Positions 35,302 through 44,073 of a stretch of DNA of 64,000 nt are shown in pieces. Under the pieces are notes generated by a model, which was given only the letters and a program-made list of their open reading frames with translations, made no database searches and was not told where the DNA came from. The stretch comes from Pelagibius sp050043265. GTDB taxonomy: Bacteria; Pseudomonadota; Alphaproteobacteria; Kiloniellales; Kiloniellaceae. The translations under genes were made by a program, and so were the position numbers. Each line of letters starts with the position of its first letter. Positions within the stretch are counted from its first letter, which is position 1. The stretch is from assembly GCA_050043265.1 (NCBI GenBank), contig JBHJIR010000040.1:58901-122900 (forward strand), in the 5' to 3' direction.

Positions 35302-35681
35302 AATTATCAGCTTGCCGCGGCTTTGTCACGCCCGCCGATGATCCGGCCCCGATCTGCCGGAATAATATTTTTAAACAACACCTTATCGTCACTCGGCACG
35401 GCCGAACAGTAACCCGCCGCCCCTTGCGGCTGGCCGAGCCCGCGTGGGCAAAACGATAATTGGACGTTTCAATAGGCGCCAGATGATCTAGGTTGCGGCC
35501 AGCGTCATAACCCGGCCTAAGATCCGGCCCCCCAAGACTCGGCCCAAAGATTCGGCCCAAAAACCCGGGCCTCCAAGATCTGGCGCCAAGAGCCCGGCCT
35601 AGACGGTGCGCCCCATCTCGTGAAGGGGCGCTGAAACCATCGCCGCCGGACGATCCGACAAGCTCAACAACGAGGAAAACG
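35302..35681. other. Gene-free stretch with degenerate tandem repeats
   Basis: No convincing coding sequence was seen in these 380 bases. From 35511 to 35600 a 13-15 base motif of the form GAYYCGGCCCAAA recurs about six times with variation. The rest is AT-rich near the Rieske promoter and then GC-rich without a clear signal. It separates the minus-strand Rieske gene from two small plus-strand genes. Confidence 0.6.
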
Positions 35682-35855
35682 ATGGCCAGAAAGCCCAACT
35701 ACGATTTCGAACGCAAAGAACGCGACCGGCTGAAGGCCGAAAAGAAGGCCAAGCGCGCCGCCGAGAAGAAGGGCGCGCGCGAGGAGAAGTCACCGCAAAG
35801 CGAGTCTCCGGAACAGGGCGGCGGCCAAGCTCCCGGATCGACGCCGACGGAGTGA
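35682..35855 (+). CDS. Small basic conserved-type hypothetical protein
   Basis: The 57-residue protein is MARKPNYDFERKERDRLKAE followed by a Lys/Ala/Glu-rich helix and a disordered Gly/Pro/Ser tail. A GAGGAAA ribosome site lies upstream. Very similar short basic proteins occur widely in alphaproteobacteria and have no known function; this recognition is from memory. The charge pattern suggests a helical nucleic-acid- or ribosome-associated protein. Confidence 0.7.
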   Translation: MARKPNYDFERKERDRLKAEKKAKRAAEKKGAREEKSPQSESPEQGGGQAPGSTPTE

Positions 35856-35999
35856 CCCTCGCGGGCGGTCGTCCAGCGCCACAGCACCGCCCGCCGTTGC
35901 CCGCCCCCGGATTGTCCCCTGGATCGCCCCAGGGGGACGTCCCCGGGGAAAGCCCCACCCGGGAAAGCCCCGAGTCTTGAAAGCGTGGAGACTGAAACT

Positions 36000-36230
36000 A
36001 TGGCTCGCAAAAAGGCCGAGAGCAAAGCCCCGGCGTTCACGATGTTCAACGTGACCTATGAAGACGGAACCATCACGTCCAACCGGCGTGTTCCGAACGA
36101 GCAGCTCGACCAGTCCTTCGGCGACAAACTGCTGGACCTGGCCCGCACCGCGATTCAGCAGCAGGACAACGATATTGCCGCCCGTTCCAACCAACGGCGC
36201 GCAAAGATCAAGGACATCACCGCCGTCTGA
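36000..36230 (+). CDS. Small hypothetical protein
   Basis: The 76-residue protein (MARKKAESKAPAFTMFNVTY onward) is mixed alpha/beta with a short strand region (NVTYEDGTITSNRRV) and a C-terminal helix ending in RRAKIKDITAV. GGAG lies nine bases before the ATG; a GTG five codons upstream is the alternative start. It resembles short proteins of unknown function that are conserved in alphaproteobacteria. It is 144 bases after the preceding small gene. Confidence 0.7.
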   Translation: MARKKAESKAPAFTMFNVTYEDGTITSNRRVPNEQLDQSFGDKLLDLARTAIQQQDNDIAARSNQRRAKIKDITAV

Positions 36231-36257
36231 GATTCGGCAAAGCCGCGCCGCAAAATC

Positions 36258-37262
36258 TCAGCCGCTATCACTGCGGTTCTTGCGCCGGTAGGCACTGGGG
36301 CTGACCGCGAAGTGCTGGCGGAAGATGCGGGAAAAGGCCGAGTGCGAGCCGAAGCCGCAGCGCACCGCCACCACCTGCATGGAGAGCCGGGTGTCGAGCA
36401 GCAGCCGCCGTGCCGCCTGCAACCTCAGCCGCAGATAGTAGGTTCCCGGGCCGGTGCCCAGCGCCTGCTTGAACAGCAGTTCCAGGGTGCGCACGGAAAC
36501 CTCCAGGCGCTTGGCGATGGCCGCGGTGGTCAGCGGGCTGTCCAGCCGCTGCTCCATCAGGCGGATGGCCGCGGCAACCCGCGGCTCGTGGCCGGGCAAG
36601 CGGCCGAGCGACACCAGCGGCTGGGCATCGGTCGCCGCGTGGGCCTCGTCGTAGACGAAGACGCTGGCAACCTCCAGGGCCAGGGGATAGCCGAAGCGGC
36701 TGCGGATCAGGTGCAGCATCAGATCGAAACTGGGCGAAGCGCCGCCGGTGGTGAAGATCCGCCCGTCGATGACGAAACGGTCGGGCAGCAGATTTACCTC
36801 CGGGAAGCGCGCGGCAAAATCCTCAAGGTCTTCCCAGTGGGTGGTCGCCGAGCGTCCGTCCAGCAGCCCGGCCCGGGCGAGCAGCCAGCTGCCCGCCTCC
36901 ACTCCGCCGACGGCCCGGAACCGCCGGGCCGCCGCCCGCAACAGAGCCAGCGCCGGTCCGGCGACATGGCGTTCCTGGTTGAAACCGGCCACGACGATCA
37001 GCGCATCGCCCTCCAGGTCCCGGCTCAGGCGGCCCGCCGCCGGCACCGGCACCCCGCAGGTCAGCGTTGCCGGGGCGCCGTCGGGCGTGACGATGCGCCA
37101 GGAGAACAGCGGCCGCCGTGCCAGGCGGTTGGCGGCGCGCATCGGATCGAGTGTCGAGGCCAACGACATCATGGAAGAGTCAGGCAGCAGCAGCAGCGTC
37201 ACCGCGAGCGGCCCTTCGGCAGCCGCGTCCGGGGGCGCAAAAATCGATATTTCGTTTTTCAT
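36258..37262 (-). CDS. cdhR: GlxA-type AraC family regulator, CdhR-like
   Basis: The 334-residue protein has an N-terminal class I glutamine-amidotransferase-like domain (about residues 15-190: ALIVVAGF, GGVEAGSWLLARAGLLDG, TTGGASPSFDLMLHLI) and a C-terminal double helix-turn-helix of AraC type (RLEVSVRTLELLFKQALGTG and VAVRCGFGSHSAFSRIFRQH). CdhR of Pseudomonas is the carnitine-responsive activator of this type, and this gene is divergent from the carnitine-catabolic operon, 93 bases away. The ATG of MKNEISIF is chosen because the long upstream frame is antisense to the cleavage-enzyme gene. The effector is probably carnitine; that is inference. Confidence 0.85.
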   Translation of the reverse strand: MKNEISIFAPPDAAAEGPLAVTLLLLPDSSMMSLASTLDPMRAANRLARRPLFSWRIVTPDGAPATLTCGVPVPAAGRLSRDLEGDALIVVAGFNQERHVAGPALALLRAAARRFRAVGGVEAGSWLLARAGLLDGRSATTHWEDLEDFAARFPEVNLLPDRFVIDGRIFTTGGASPSFDLMLHLIRSRFGYPLALEVASVFVYDEAHAATDAQPLVSLGRLPGHEPRVAAAIRLMEQRLDSPLTTAAIAKRLEVSVRTLELLFKQALGTGPGTYYLRLRLQAARRLLLDTRLSMQVVAVRCGFGSHSAFSRIFRQHFAVSPSAYRRKNRSDSG

Positions 37263-37355
37263 CAAGTTTTCTTCGTAATCCGTCGAGCGGAAAACTGCAA
37301 CCACGTCATCATCGGCCCGCCATAAGCCGGCGAAAAAACGGGAGATCACATCACC

Positions 37356-38261
37356 ATGGCCCTTCAGCCAAGCCGCGACGTCTTCATCACCTGCGCCGTC
37401 ACCGGTGCCGGCGCCACCACCGGGCGCTCCGACAAGGTGCCGGTCACCCCGCGCCAGATCGCCGATTCCTGCATTGAGGCCGCCGCCGCCGGCGCCGCCA
37501 TCGCCCACATCCACGTGCGCAACCCGGAAACTGGCGATCCGGCGCGCGCGCCGGCGCTCTACGCCGAGGCCGTCGGCTACATCAAGGAGTCGGGCGTCGA
37601 CGTGGTGCTGAACCTGACCGCCGGCATGGGCGGCGACCTGACCCTGGGCAGCGTCGAGGCGCCGCTGCCGCCGGCCCCCGGCGGCACCGACATGGCCGGC
37701 GCCACCGAGCGCCTGGCCCACGTCGCCCAGATCCTGCCGGAGATCTGCACCATCGACTGCGGCACGATGAACTTCGGCGAAGGCGACTACATCATGACCA
37801 ACACGCCGGCCATGCTGAAGGAGATGGCCCGCCAGGTGCAGGCGCTGGGCGTGCGTCCGGAGATCGAGGCCTTCGACACCGGCCACGTGCTGCTGGCCAA
37901 GTGGCTGAAGGACCAGGGCCTGATCGACGACCCGGTGATGATCCAACTGTGCATGGGCATTCCCTGGGGCGCGCCGGACGACATGGCGACCCTGATGGCG
38001 ATGACCGCCAACCTGCCCGACGACTGGGTCTTTTCGGCCTTCTCCATCGGCCGCAACCAACTGCCCTACGCGGCCATGGCGCTGCTGGCCGGCGGCAACA
38101 TCCGCGTTGGCCTGGAAGACAACATCTGGCTCGATAAGGGCGTGCTGGCGACCAACGGCGATCTGGTCGAGCGTGCCGCCACCATCGCGCGAGCCATGGG
38201 CAGCCGGATCATGACCCCGGCCGAGGTGCGCGAGAAACTGAAGCTGAAGAAGCGCTGGTAA
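37356..38261 (+). CDS. cdhC: Dehydrocarnitine-cleaving BKACE enzyme (CdhC-like)
   Basis: The 301-residue TIM-barrel enzyme has the beta-keto acid cleavage signatures: the metal ligands HIHVRNPETGDP near residue 48, Glu in EIEAFDTGHV, and the late GGNIRVGLEDNIW loop. BKACE enzymes transfer part of a beta-keto acid to acetyl-CoA; in carnitine catabolism this gives acetoacetate and betainyl-CoA from 3-dehydrocarnitine. That assignment rests on the gene being four bases before a carnitine dehydrogenase gene and beside a CdhR-like regulator. It is the first gene of the operon. Confidence 0.88.
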   Translation: MALQPSRDVFITCAVTGAGATTGRSDKVPVTPRQIADSCIEAAAAGAAIAHIHVRNPETGDPARAPALYAEAVGYIKESGVDVVLNLTAGMGGDLTLGSVEAPLPPAPGGTDMAGATERLAHVAQILPEICTIDCGTMNFGEGDYIMTNTPAMLKEMARQVQALGVRPEIEAFDTGHVLLAKWLKDQGLIDDPVMIQLCMGIPWGAPDDMATLMAMTANLPDDWVFSAFSIGRNQLPYAAMALLAGGNIRVGLEDNIWLDKGVLATNGDLVERAATIARAMGSRIMTPAEVREKLKLKKRW

Positions 38262-38265
38262 TCCG

Positions 38266-39750
38266 ATGGCACAAGTGAGCAAAGCGGCCGCCATCGGCGG
38301 CGGCGTCATCGGTGCCGGCTGGGTCGCCCGCCTGCTGGAAAACGGTATCGACGTCGCGGTCTACGACCCGGCGCCCGGCGCCGAACAGCGCATGCAGGCG
38401 GTACTCGACAACGCCGAGCACGCCTACGCCAAGCTGACCCTGGCGCCGCGCCGCAAGAAAGGTGCCCTGACCTTCCGCACCAGCATCGCCGAAGCGGTGA
38501 CGGGCGCCGGGCTGATCGTCGAATCCGTGCCCGAACGCCTGGACGTGAAGCAGAAGGTCTATGCCGAAGTGGAAGCCGCCGCCGACCCGGCAGCACTCAT
38601 CGCCTCCTCGACCTCCGGTATCCTGCCGAGCGACCTGCAGGCCGAGATGACGCACCCGGAGCGGCTGCTGGTTGCGCACCCGTTCAATCCGGTCTACCTG
38701 CTGCCGCTGGTCGAACTGGTCGGCGGCGGCAAGACCGCGCCGGAAACCATCGAGCGCGCCAAAGCGTTCTACGCGTCGATCGGCATGCACCCGCTGCATG
38801 TGCGCAAGGAGATCGAAGCCTTTATCGCCGACCGCCTGCTGGAGGCAGTGTGGCGCGAATGCCTGTGGCTGGTCAGTGACGGCATCGCCACCTCGGCGGA
38901 GATCGACGACGCCATCCGCTACGGCTTCGGCCTGCGCTGGGCCCAGATGGGCATTTTCGAGACCTACCGCATCGCCGGCGGCGAAGCCGGCATGCGCCAC
39001 TTCATGGCCCAATTCGGCCCCTGCCTGAAGTGGCCCTGGACCAAGCTGATGGACGTGCCGGACTTCACCGAGGAGCTGGTCGACCTGGTCGCCGGCCAGT
39101 CCGACGAACAGTCGGGCGCCTATTCGATCCGCGAGCTGGAGCGTATCCGCGACGACAACCTGATCGCCATCCTGCAGGCGCTGAAGGTGAAGGACTGGGG
39201 AGCCGGCAAGACCCTGGCCGCCTACGAGCGCGGCCTGGTCGATTCCGCCGGCGCCGCAGTGGCCGGGGCGGCGGCCTTCGATCCGACACAGCCGATCCCC
39301 ACCCTGGACATGCGGGTTCCGGCGGACTGGACCGACTACAACAACCACATGACCGAGAGCCGCTACCTGCAGTGCTTCGCCGATGCCAGCGATGCCCTGC
39401 TGCGCCTCATCGGCGTCGATGCCGACTACGTGGCGAACGGCGGTTCCTACTTCACCGTCGAGACCCACATCCGTCATCTGGACGAGGTGGCGGCGCTGGA
39501 GCCGGTGACGGCGACCACCCAGGTGCTGGACGCCAAGGGTAAGAAGCTGCACCTCTTCCACCGGCTTTACCACGCGGACGGCCGCCTGCTGGCGACCGGC
39601 GAGCACCTGCTGATCCACGTGAGCCTCAAGACCCGCAGCGCCGAAGAACCCGCCCCCGCCATCGCCGCCAAGGCATCGGCGCTGGCGAGCGGCCACGCCG
39701 GCCTGCCTCAGCCCGAAGGCGCCGGCCGCGCCATCGGGCAGGCGCGGTAG
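38266..39750 (+). CDS. lcdH: L-carnitine dehydrogenase fused to a hotdog thioesterase (betainyl-CoA)
   Basis: The 494-residue fusion has an N-terminal 3-hydroxyacyl-CoA-dehydrogenase-type domain (about residues 1-315: GGGVIGAGWVARLLENGIDV for NAD, catalytic-type His in LLVAHPFNPVYLLPLVE) and a C-terminal 4-hydroxybenzoyl-CoA-thioesterase-like domain (about 340-465: VPADWTDYNNHMTESRYLQC with the conserved Asp/Asn). Such fusions oxidise L-carnitine to 3-dehydrocarnitine and release glycine betaine from betainyl-CoA. In Pseudomonas these are separate proteins (CdhA and CdhB). A Pro/Ala-rich tail of 25 residues follows. The next gene is 211 bases on, past a palindromic repeat. Confidence 0.9.
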   Translation: MAQVSKAAAIGGGVIGAGWVARLLENGIDVAVYDPAPGAEQRMQAVLDNAEHAYAKLTLAPRRKKGALTFRTSIAEAVTGAGLIVESVPERLDVKQKVYAEVEAAADPAALIASSTSGILPSDLQAEMTHPERLLVAHPFNPVYLLPLVELVGGGKTAPETIERAKAFYASIGMHPLHVRKEIEAFIADRLLEAVWRECLWLVSDGIATSAEIDDAIRYGFGLRWAQMGIFETYRIAGGEAGMRHFMAQFGPCLKWPWTKLMDVPDFTEELVDLVAGQSDEQSGAYSIRELERIRDDNLIAILQALKVKDWGAGKTLAAYERGLVDSAGAAVAGAAAFDPTQPIPTLDMRVPADWTDYNNHMTESRYLQCFADASDALLRLIGVDADYVANGGSYFTVETHIRHLDEVAALEPVTATTQVLDAKGKKLHLFHRLYHADGRLLATGEHLLIHVSLKTRSAEEPAPAIAAKASALASGHAGLPQPEGAGRAIGQAR

Positions 39751-39794
39751 GGGTAGGACAGATCATGCGTACCCCGTCTTTCGCCACACCCAAA

Positions 39795-39917
39795 GCTGTC
39801 ATCCCGGCACTTGTTGCCGGGATCCACTGCCCTCGCCGTTCCATCGACGTGAGCAGACTGGGGCAACGCCCTCCACCGCCGCTCATGGGTCCCGGGGTCA
39901 AGCCCCGGGACGACAGC
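39795..39917. repeat. Palindromic intergenic repeat, copy B
   Basis: This 123-base element begins GCTGTCATCCCGGCACTTG, contains TTGCCGGGATCCACTG, and ends CCCGGGGTCAAGCCCCGG then GACGACAGC. The ends are inverted copies of each other with one mismatch in 13 bases, and the layout matches copy A at 8061-8180. It sits between the dehydrogenase fusion and the acyl-CoA dehydrogenase gene and can form two hairpins in RNA. Confidence 0.78.
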
Positions 39918-39961
39918 GGTGCGGTTGCAGGAAGCATCATAAGAGGAACGGGAGACGCCGC

Positions 39962-41122
39962 ATGAACTTCGGCCTCAGCGACGAGCAGCAGATGATCGTC
40001 GATACCGTGCGCAGCTTCGTCGAGAATGAGCTGTATCCGCACGAAGCGCTGGTCGAGCGCGAGCGCGCGGTCCCGCGCGAGATCGCCCAGGAGATCACCC
40101 GCAAGTGCCTCGATCTCGGCTTCTTCGCGGCGAACCTGCCCGAAGAGGTCGGCGGCGGCGGCCTCGGTCATCTCGACTTCACGCTGCTGGAGCGGGAACT
40201 CGGCCGCGCCTCCATGGCGCTCACCGTTTTCTTCGGGCGCCCTTCCGGTATCCTGCTGGCCTGCGAAGGCGAGCAGCGCGAGCGCTACCTGCTGCCGGCA
40301 GCGCGGGGTGAGAAGTTCGATGCGCTGGCGATGTCGGAGCCGGACGCCGGCTCCGACGTGCGCGGCATGAAGTGCATGGCCAAGCCCGACGGCGACGACT
40401 GGGTGGTCAACGGCAGCAAGCACTTCATCAGCCATGCCGACATCGCCGATTTCGTCATCGTCTTCGTCGCGTCGGGCGAGGAGGAAACCGCCGCCGGCCC
40501 CAAGAAGAAGATCACCTGCTTTCTCGTGGACCGCGGCACGCCGGGCTTTGAAATCCGCAAGGGCTACAACTCGGTCTCGCACCACGGCTACCACAACTGC
40601 ATCCTGAACTTCGACAACTGCCGACTGCCCAAGACGCAAGTGCTGGGCGAGGCCCACCGCGGCTTCGAGCTGGCCAACGACTGGCTCTACGCCACGCGCA
40701 TCACCGTCGCCGCCATGGCGGTCGGGCGCGCCCGCCGTGCCTTCGACTACGCCGTCGGCTATGCCGCCGAGCGCAAGCAGTTCGGACAGAAGATCGGCCG
40801 CTTCCAGGGCGTCTCCTTCAAGCTGGCCGACATGATCACCGAGATCGACGCCGCCGACTGGCTGACGCTTTCCGCCGCCTGGCGCCTGGACCAGGGCCTG
40901 CCGGCCAACCGCGAGATCGCCTCGGCCAAACTCTATGCGACGGAAATGCTGGCACGGGTCACCGACGAGGCGATCCAGATCCACGGCGGCATGGGCCTGA
41001 TGGACGACCTGCCGCTGGAGCGCTTCTGGCGCGACGCCAGGGTGGAGCGCATCTGGGACGGCACCTCCGAGATCCAGCGCCACATCATCTCCCGCGAACT
41101 GCTGCGCCCGCTCGGATGCTGA
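39962..41122 (+). CDS. Acyl-CoA dehydrogenase, probably gamma-butyrobetainyl-CoA dehydrogenase
   Basis: The 386-residue flavoenzyme has the standard acyl-CoA dehydrogenase fold: LAMSEPDAGSDVRGMK, QFGQKIGRFQGVSFKLADM, QIHGGMGLMDDLPLERFWRD. The position of the catalytic Glu near the C terminus holds Asp366 (RIWDGTSEIQ), as seen in some other branches of the family. It is translationally coupled to the CoA-ligase gene (seven-base overlap) and followed by a CaiD-like gene, so the likely reaction is oxidation of gamma-butyrobetainyl-CoA to crotonobetainyl-CoA. That is inference from context; a generic short-chain role is possible. Confidence 0.85.
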   Translation: MNFGLSDEQQMIVDTVRSFVENELYPHEALVERERAVPREIAQEITRKCLDLGFFAANLPEEVGGGGLGHLDFTLLERELGRASMALTVFFGRPSGILLACEGEQRERYLLPAARGEKFDALAMSEPDAGSDVRGMKCMAKPDGDDWVVNGSKHFISHADIADFVIVFVASGEEETAAGPKKKITCFLVDRGTPGFEIRKGYNSVSHHGYHNCILNFDNCRLPKTQVLGEAHRGFELANDWLYATRITVAAMAVGRARRAFDYAVGYAAERKQFGQKIGRFQGVSFKLADMITEIDAADWLTLSAAWRLDQGLPANREIASAKLYATEMLARVTDEAIQIHGGMGLMDDLPLERFWRDARVERIWDGTSEIQRHIISRELLRPLGC

Positions 41123-43218
41123 CACCGCCGCGCACCCTGGAACGCCTGCTGAGGCCCAGGACCATCGCCGCCATCGGCGGCAAGGAGGCCGCCGAGGTCA
41201 TCCGACAGTGCGACCGCCTGGGCTATGACGGCGAAATCTGGCCGGTGCATCCGACGAGAGAAGAGATCGCCGGGCGCCGCGCCTATAAATCCGTCGCCGA
41301 TTTGCCCGGCGCCCCGGACGCCGCCTTCATCGCGGTGAACCGTCACCTGACCATCGAGGTGGTGCGCGCTCTCGCCGCGCGGGGCGCCGGCGGCGCGGTC
41401 TGTTACGCCTCCGGCTTCCGCGAGGCCGGCAGCGAGGATGCCGAGGGCGACAGCCTGCAGGCGGCCCTGGTCGAGGCCGCCGGCGCCATGGCGATGCTCG
41501 GCCCCAACTGCTACGGCATGATCAACTATGGCGACGGCGCGCTGCTGTGGCCCGACCAGCACGGCGGCCAGCGCCTGCAGGCCGGCACCCGCGGCGTCGC
41601 CATCGTGACCCAATCGTCCAACATCGCCATTAACATGACCATGCAGCGCCGCGGCCTGCCTCTGGCCTACGTGATGACCGCCGGCAACCAGGCGCAGACA
41701 GGCCTTTCCGATCTCGCCCTCGGGCTGCTGGACGACCCGCGGGTCACCGCGCTGGGCCTTCACATCGAGGGTTTCGATTCCCTGGACGGGCTGGAAGCCG
41801 TCGCCGCCAAAGCGCGCGAGTTGAACAAGCCCGTTATCGCCATGAAGCTTGGGCGTTCGGCCGAGGCGCGCGCGGCGACCCTTTCGCACACCGCGTCCCT
41901 GGCCGGTTCCGACGCCGCCGCCGATGCCTTCCTCCGGCGCCTCGGCATCGCGCGGATGAACAGCATTCCGGCCTTTCTGGAGACCCTGAAGCTGCTCCAC
42001 GTTACCGGGCCGCTCGCTGGTTATGCGCTATCGTCAATGAGTTGTTCGGGCGGCGAGGCCTCGGTAATGGCCGACGCCGCCGAGGGCCGCCGGGTGAGCT
42101 TCCGCGCGCTGACGCCCGCGCAGATCAAGCCGGTGAAGGCCACCCTCGGGCCGCTGGTGACCGTGGCCAATCCGCTCGACTACCACACCTTCATCTGGGG
42201 CTATGAGCCGGCGATGACCGCGACCTTCGCGGCCATGGTCGGGATCGGCTTCGATCTCAACCTGCTGGTGCTCGACTTCCCGCGCGGCGACCGCTGCTCC
42301 GACGCCGAGTGGTGGCCGACGCTGCGCGCCTTCGCCGCCGCCCTGAAAACCCACAACGCCAAGGGCGCGGTGGTCGCCAGCCTGCCGGAGAACCTCTCCG
42401 AGGACCAGGCCAGCGAGATCCTGAAACTCGGCATCGTCCCGCTCGGCGGCATCGACGACGCCCTGACGGCAGCGGAAGCCGCCGCCGACATCGGCGCTGC
42501 CTGGCGGCAGCCGCTGCCCCTTCCCGTACTGACGGCGCCCGAAAATGGGTCGGGTCCGACGCAAACCCTCGACGAAGCCGACGCCAAGGCGCTGCTTGCC
42601 CGCCACGGCGTGCCGGTGCCCGAGGGCCGCCGCGCCGACAGCATCGAGGCCGCCGTTGCCGCAGCCGAGGCCCTCGGCTTCCCGGTCGCGCTGAAGGCCC
42701 TCGGCATCGCCCACAAGACCGAGGCTGGCGCCGTGCGGCTGAACCTCGCCACGGCGAAGGCTGTGCGCAGCGCCGCCAGCGACCTGCTGCCGCTGGGCCG
42801 CGGCCTCTACGTCGAGGCGATGATCGGCAAGGGCAAGGATGGGGCCGCGGTGGGCGAATTGATCGTCGGCCTGACCCGCGAGCCGCCCTTCGGCCTGGTT
42901 ATGACTCTGGGCAGTGGCGGTATCCTGGTGGAGATTCTGCGCGATTCGGTCATCCTGCCTTTGCCGGTGCGCCGGCAGGAGATCGAGGATGCTCTGGCCG
43001 GCTTGCGCGCGGCGCCGCTGCTGAACGGCTACCGCGGCCGGCCAAAGGGTGATCTGATCGCCACGGTCGATGCCATCGAAGCGGTGCAGCGCTTTGCGCT
43101 CGACCACAAGGGTTCTCTTCTGGAACTCGACATCAATCCCTTGATCGTCTGCGCCGAAGGCCACGGTGCCTTTGCCGCCGACGCCCTCATCGTCAGGAAG
43201 GAGGCATCCGATGCCTGA
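41116..43218 (+). CDS. ADP-forming acyl-CoA synthetase (acetate-CoA ligase family)
   Basis: The 700-residue protein fuses the alpha and beta parts of NDP-forming acyl-CoA ligases: a CoA-binding domain (about residues 6-130, RTIAAIGGKEAAEVIR), two succinyl-CoA-ligase-like domains (LSHTASLAGSDAA has the candidate phospho-His, and SCSGGEASVMAD), and a C-terminal ATP-grasp domain (FPVALKALGIAHKTEAGAVR, LTREPPFGLVMTLGSGG, LLELDINPLIV). It would activate a carboxylate with ATP and CoA. Placed between the dehydrogenase and the CaiD-like crotonase, it likely makes gamma-butyrobetainyl-CoA or carnitinyl-CoA, a job done in enterobacteria by AMP-forming CaiC. Confidence 0.87.
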   Translation: MLTPPRTLERLLRPRTIAAIGGKEAAEVIRQCDRLGYDGEIWPVHPTREEIAGRRAYKSVADLPGAPDAAFIAVNRHLTIEVVRALAARGAGGAVCYASGFREAGSEDAEGDSLQAALVEAAGAMAMLGPNCYGMINYGDGALLWPDQHGGQRLQAGTRGVAIVTQSSNIAINMTMQRRGLPLAYVMTAGNQAQTGLSDLALGLLDDPRVTALGLHIEGFDSLDGLEAVAAKARELNKPVIAMKLGRSAEARAATLSHTASLAGSDAAADAFLRRLGIARMNSIPAFLETLKLLHVTGPLAGYALSSMSCSGGEASVMADAAEGRRVSFRALTPAQIKPVKATLGPLVTVANPLDYHTFIWGYEPAMTATFAAMVGIGFDLNLLVLDFPRGDRCSDAEWWPTLRAFAAALKTHNAKGAVVASLPENLSEDQASEILKLGIVPLGGIDDALTAAEAAADIGAAWRQPLPLPVLTAPENGSGPTQTLDEADAKALLARHGVPVPEGRRADSIEAAVAAAEALGFPVALKALGIAHKTEAGAVRLNLATAKAVRSAASDLLPLGRGLYVEAMIGKGKDGAAVGELIVGLTREPPFGLVMTLGSGGILVEILRDSVILPLPVRRQEIEDALAGLRAAPLLNGYRGRPKGDLIATVDAIEAVQRFALDHKGSLLELDINPLIVCAEGHGAFAADALIVRKEASDA

Positions 43219-44020
43219 ATCGAAGCAACCCGGGGCCGAGCAAAACGTGATCCGCTGCCGCCGCGAGGGCGGCATCCTGGAAGTCACGCTCGATCGGCCC
43301 AAGGCCAATGCCATCGACCTGGCCACCAGCCGGCTGATGGGGGAGACCTTCAAGGCGTTCCGCGACAATCCCGACCTGCGCGTCGCCATCCTGACCACCG
43401 CCGGCGACAAATTCTTCTCCGCCGGCTGGGACCTGAAAGCCGCGGCGGGCGGTGACGCGGTGGACGGCGACTACGGCGTCGGCGGCTTCGGCGGCTTGCA
43501 GGAACTGCGCGGCCTCAACAAGCCGGTGATCGCCGCGGTGAACGGCATGGCGGTCGGCGGCGGCTTCGTACTGGCGCTGTCCGCCGACATGATCCTGGCC
43601 AGCGAGGCAACCACCTTCGCCCTGCCGGAGATCCGCGCCGGCACCCTGGCCGACGCCGCCACGGTAAAACTGCCCAAGCGCATGCCCTATCACATCGCCA
43701 TGGACCTGCTGCTGACCGGCCGCTGGATGGACGCCCAAGAAGCGCACCGCTGGGGCCTGGTGAACGAGGTTCTGCCACAGGACAAGCTGATGGACCGTGC
43801 CTGGGAGATCGCCCGCCTGCTGGCCAGCGGTCCGCCGCTGGTCTTCGCCGCCATCAAGGAAGTCGCCCGCGAGTCGGAAGCCCTCTCCTTCCAGGATGCG
43901 ATGAACCGCAGCACCAAGCGCAAGTTTCCCACCGTCGACCGGCTCTACGACAGCGAGGACCAGATGGAGGGCTTCCGCGCCTTCGCCGAAAAGCGCGACC
44001 CGGTCTGGAAGGGCCGCTGA
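43211..44020 (+). CDS. caiD: CaiD-like crotonase (carnitinyl-CoA dehydratase homologue)
   Basis: The 269-residue protein follows E. coli CaiD closely: DRPKANAID, KFFSAGWDLKAAA, NKPVIAAVNG and the C-terminal AFAEKRDPVWKGR are shared. CaiD hydrates crotonobetainyl-CoA to carnitinyl-CoA. Of the two catalytic Glu of the family, the second is present (E140 in FALPE) but the first is Val120 (GGGFVLAL where CaiD has GGGFELAL), and the oxyanion-loop Gly-Gly is replaced by Ala-Ala. The start at MPESKQ has GGAGG eight bases upstream and overlaps the previous gene by eight bases. The altered active site makes the precise reaction uncertain. Confidence 0.85.
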   Translation: MPESKQPGAEQNVIRCRREGGILEVTLDRPKANAIDLATSRLMGETFKAFRDNPDLRVAILTTAGDKFFSAGWDLKAAAGGDAVDGDYGVGGFGGLQELRGLNKPVIAAVNGMAVGGGFVLALSADMILASEATTFALPEIRAGTLADAATVKLPKRMPYHIAMDLLLTGRWMDAQEAHRWGLVNEVLPQDKLMDRAWEIARLLASGPPLVFAAIKEVARESEALSFQDAMNRSTKRKFPTVDRLYDSEDQMEGFRAFAEKRDPVWKGR

Positions 44021-44073
44021 ACCGGCTGGCGCAGCCGTTTCCATCCGGCTGAGCCCTTGGCTGAAACCGACGG

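Noticed and set aside
35459..35466. Single ATTGGACG resembling the MocR half-site
   Set aside because: No matching AGTCCAAT at the 38-base distance and no related gene beside it; expected by chance.
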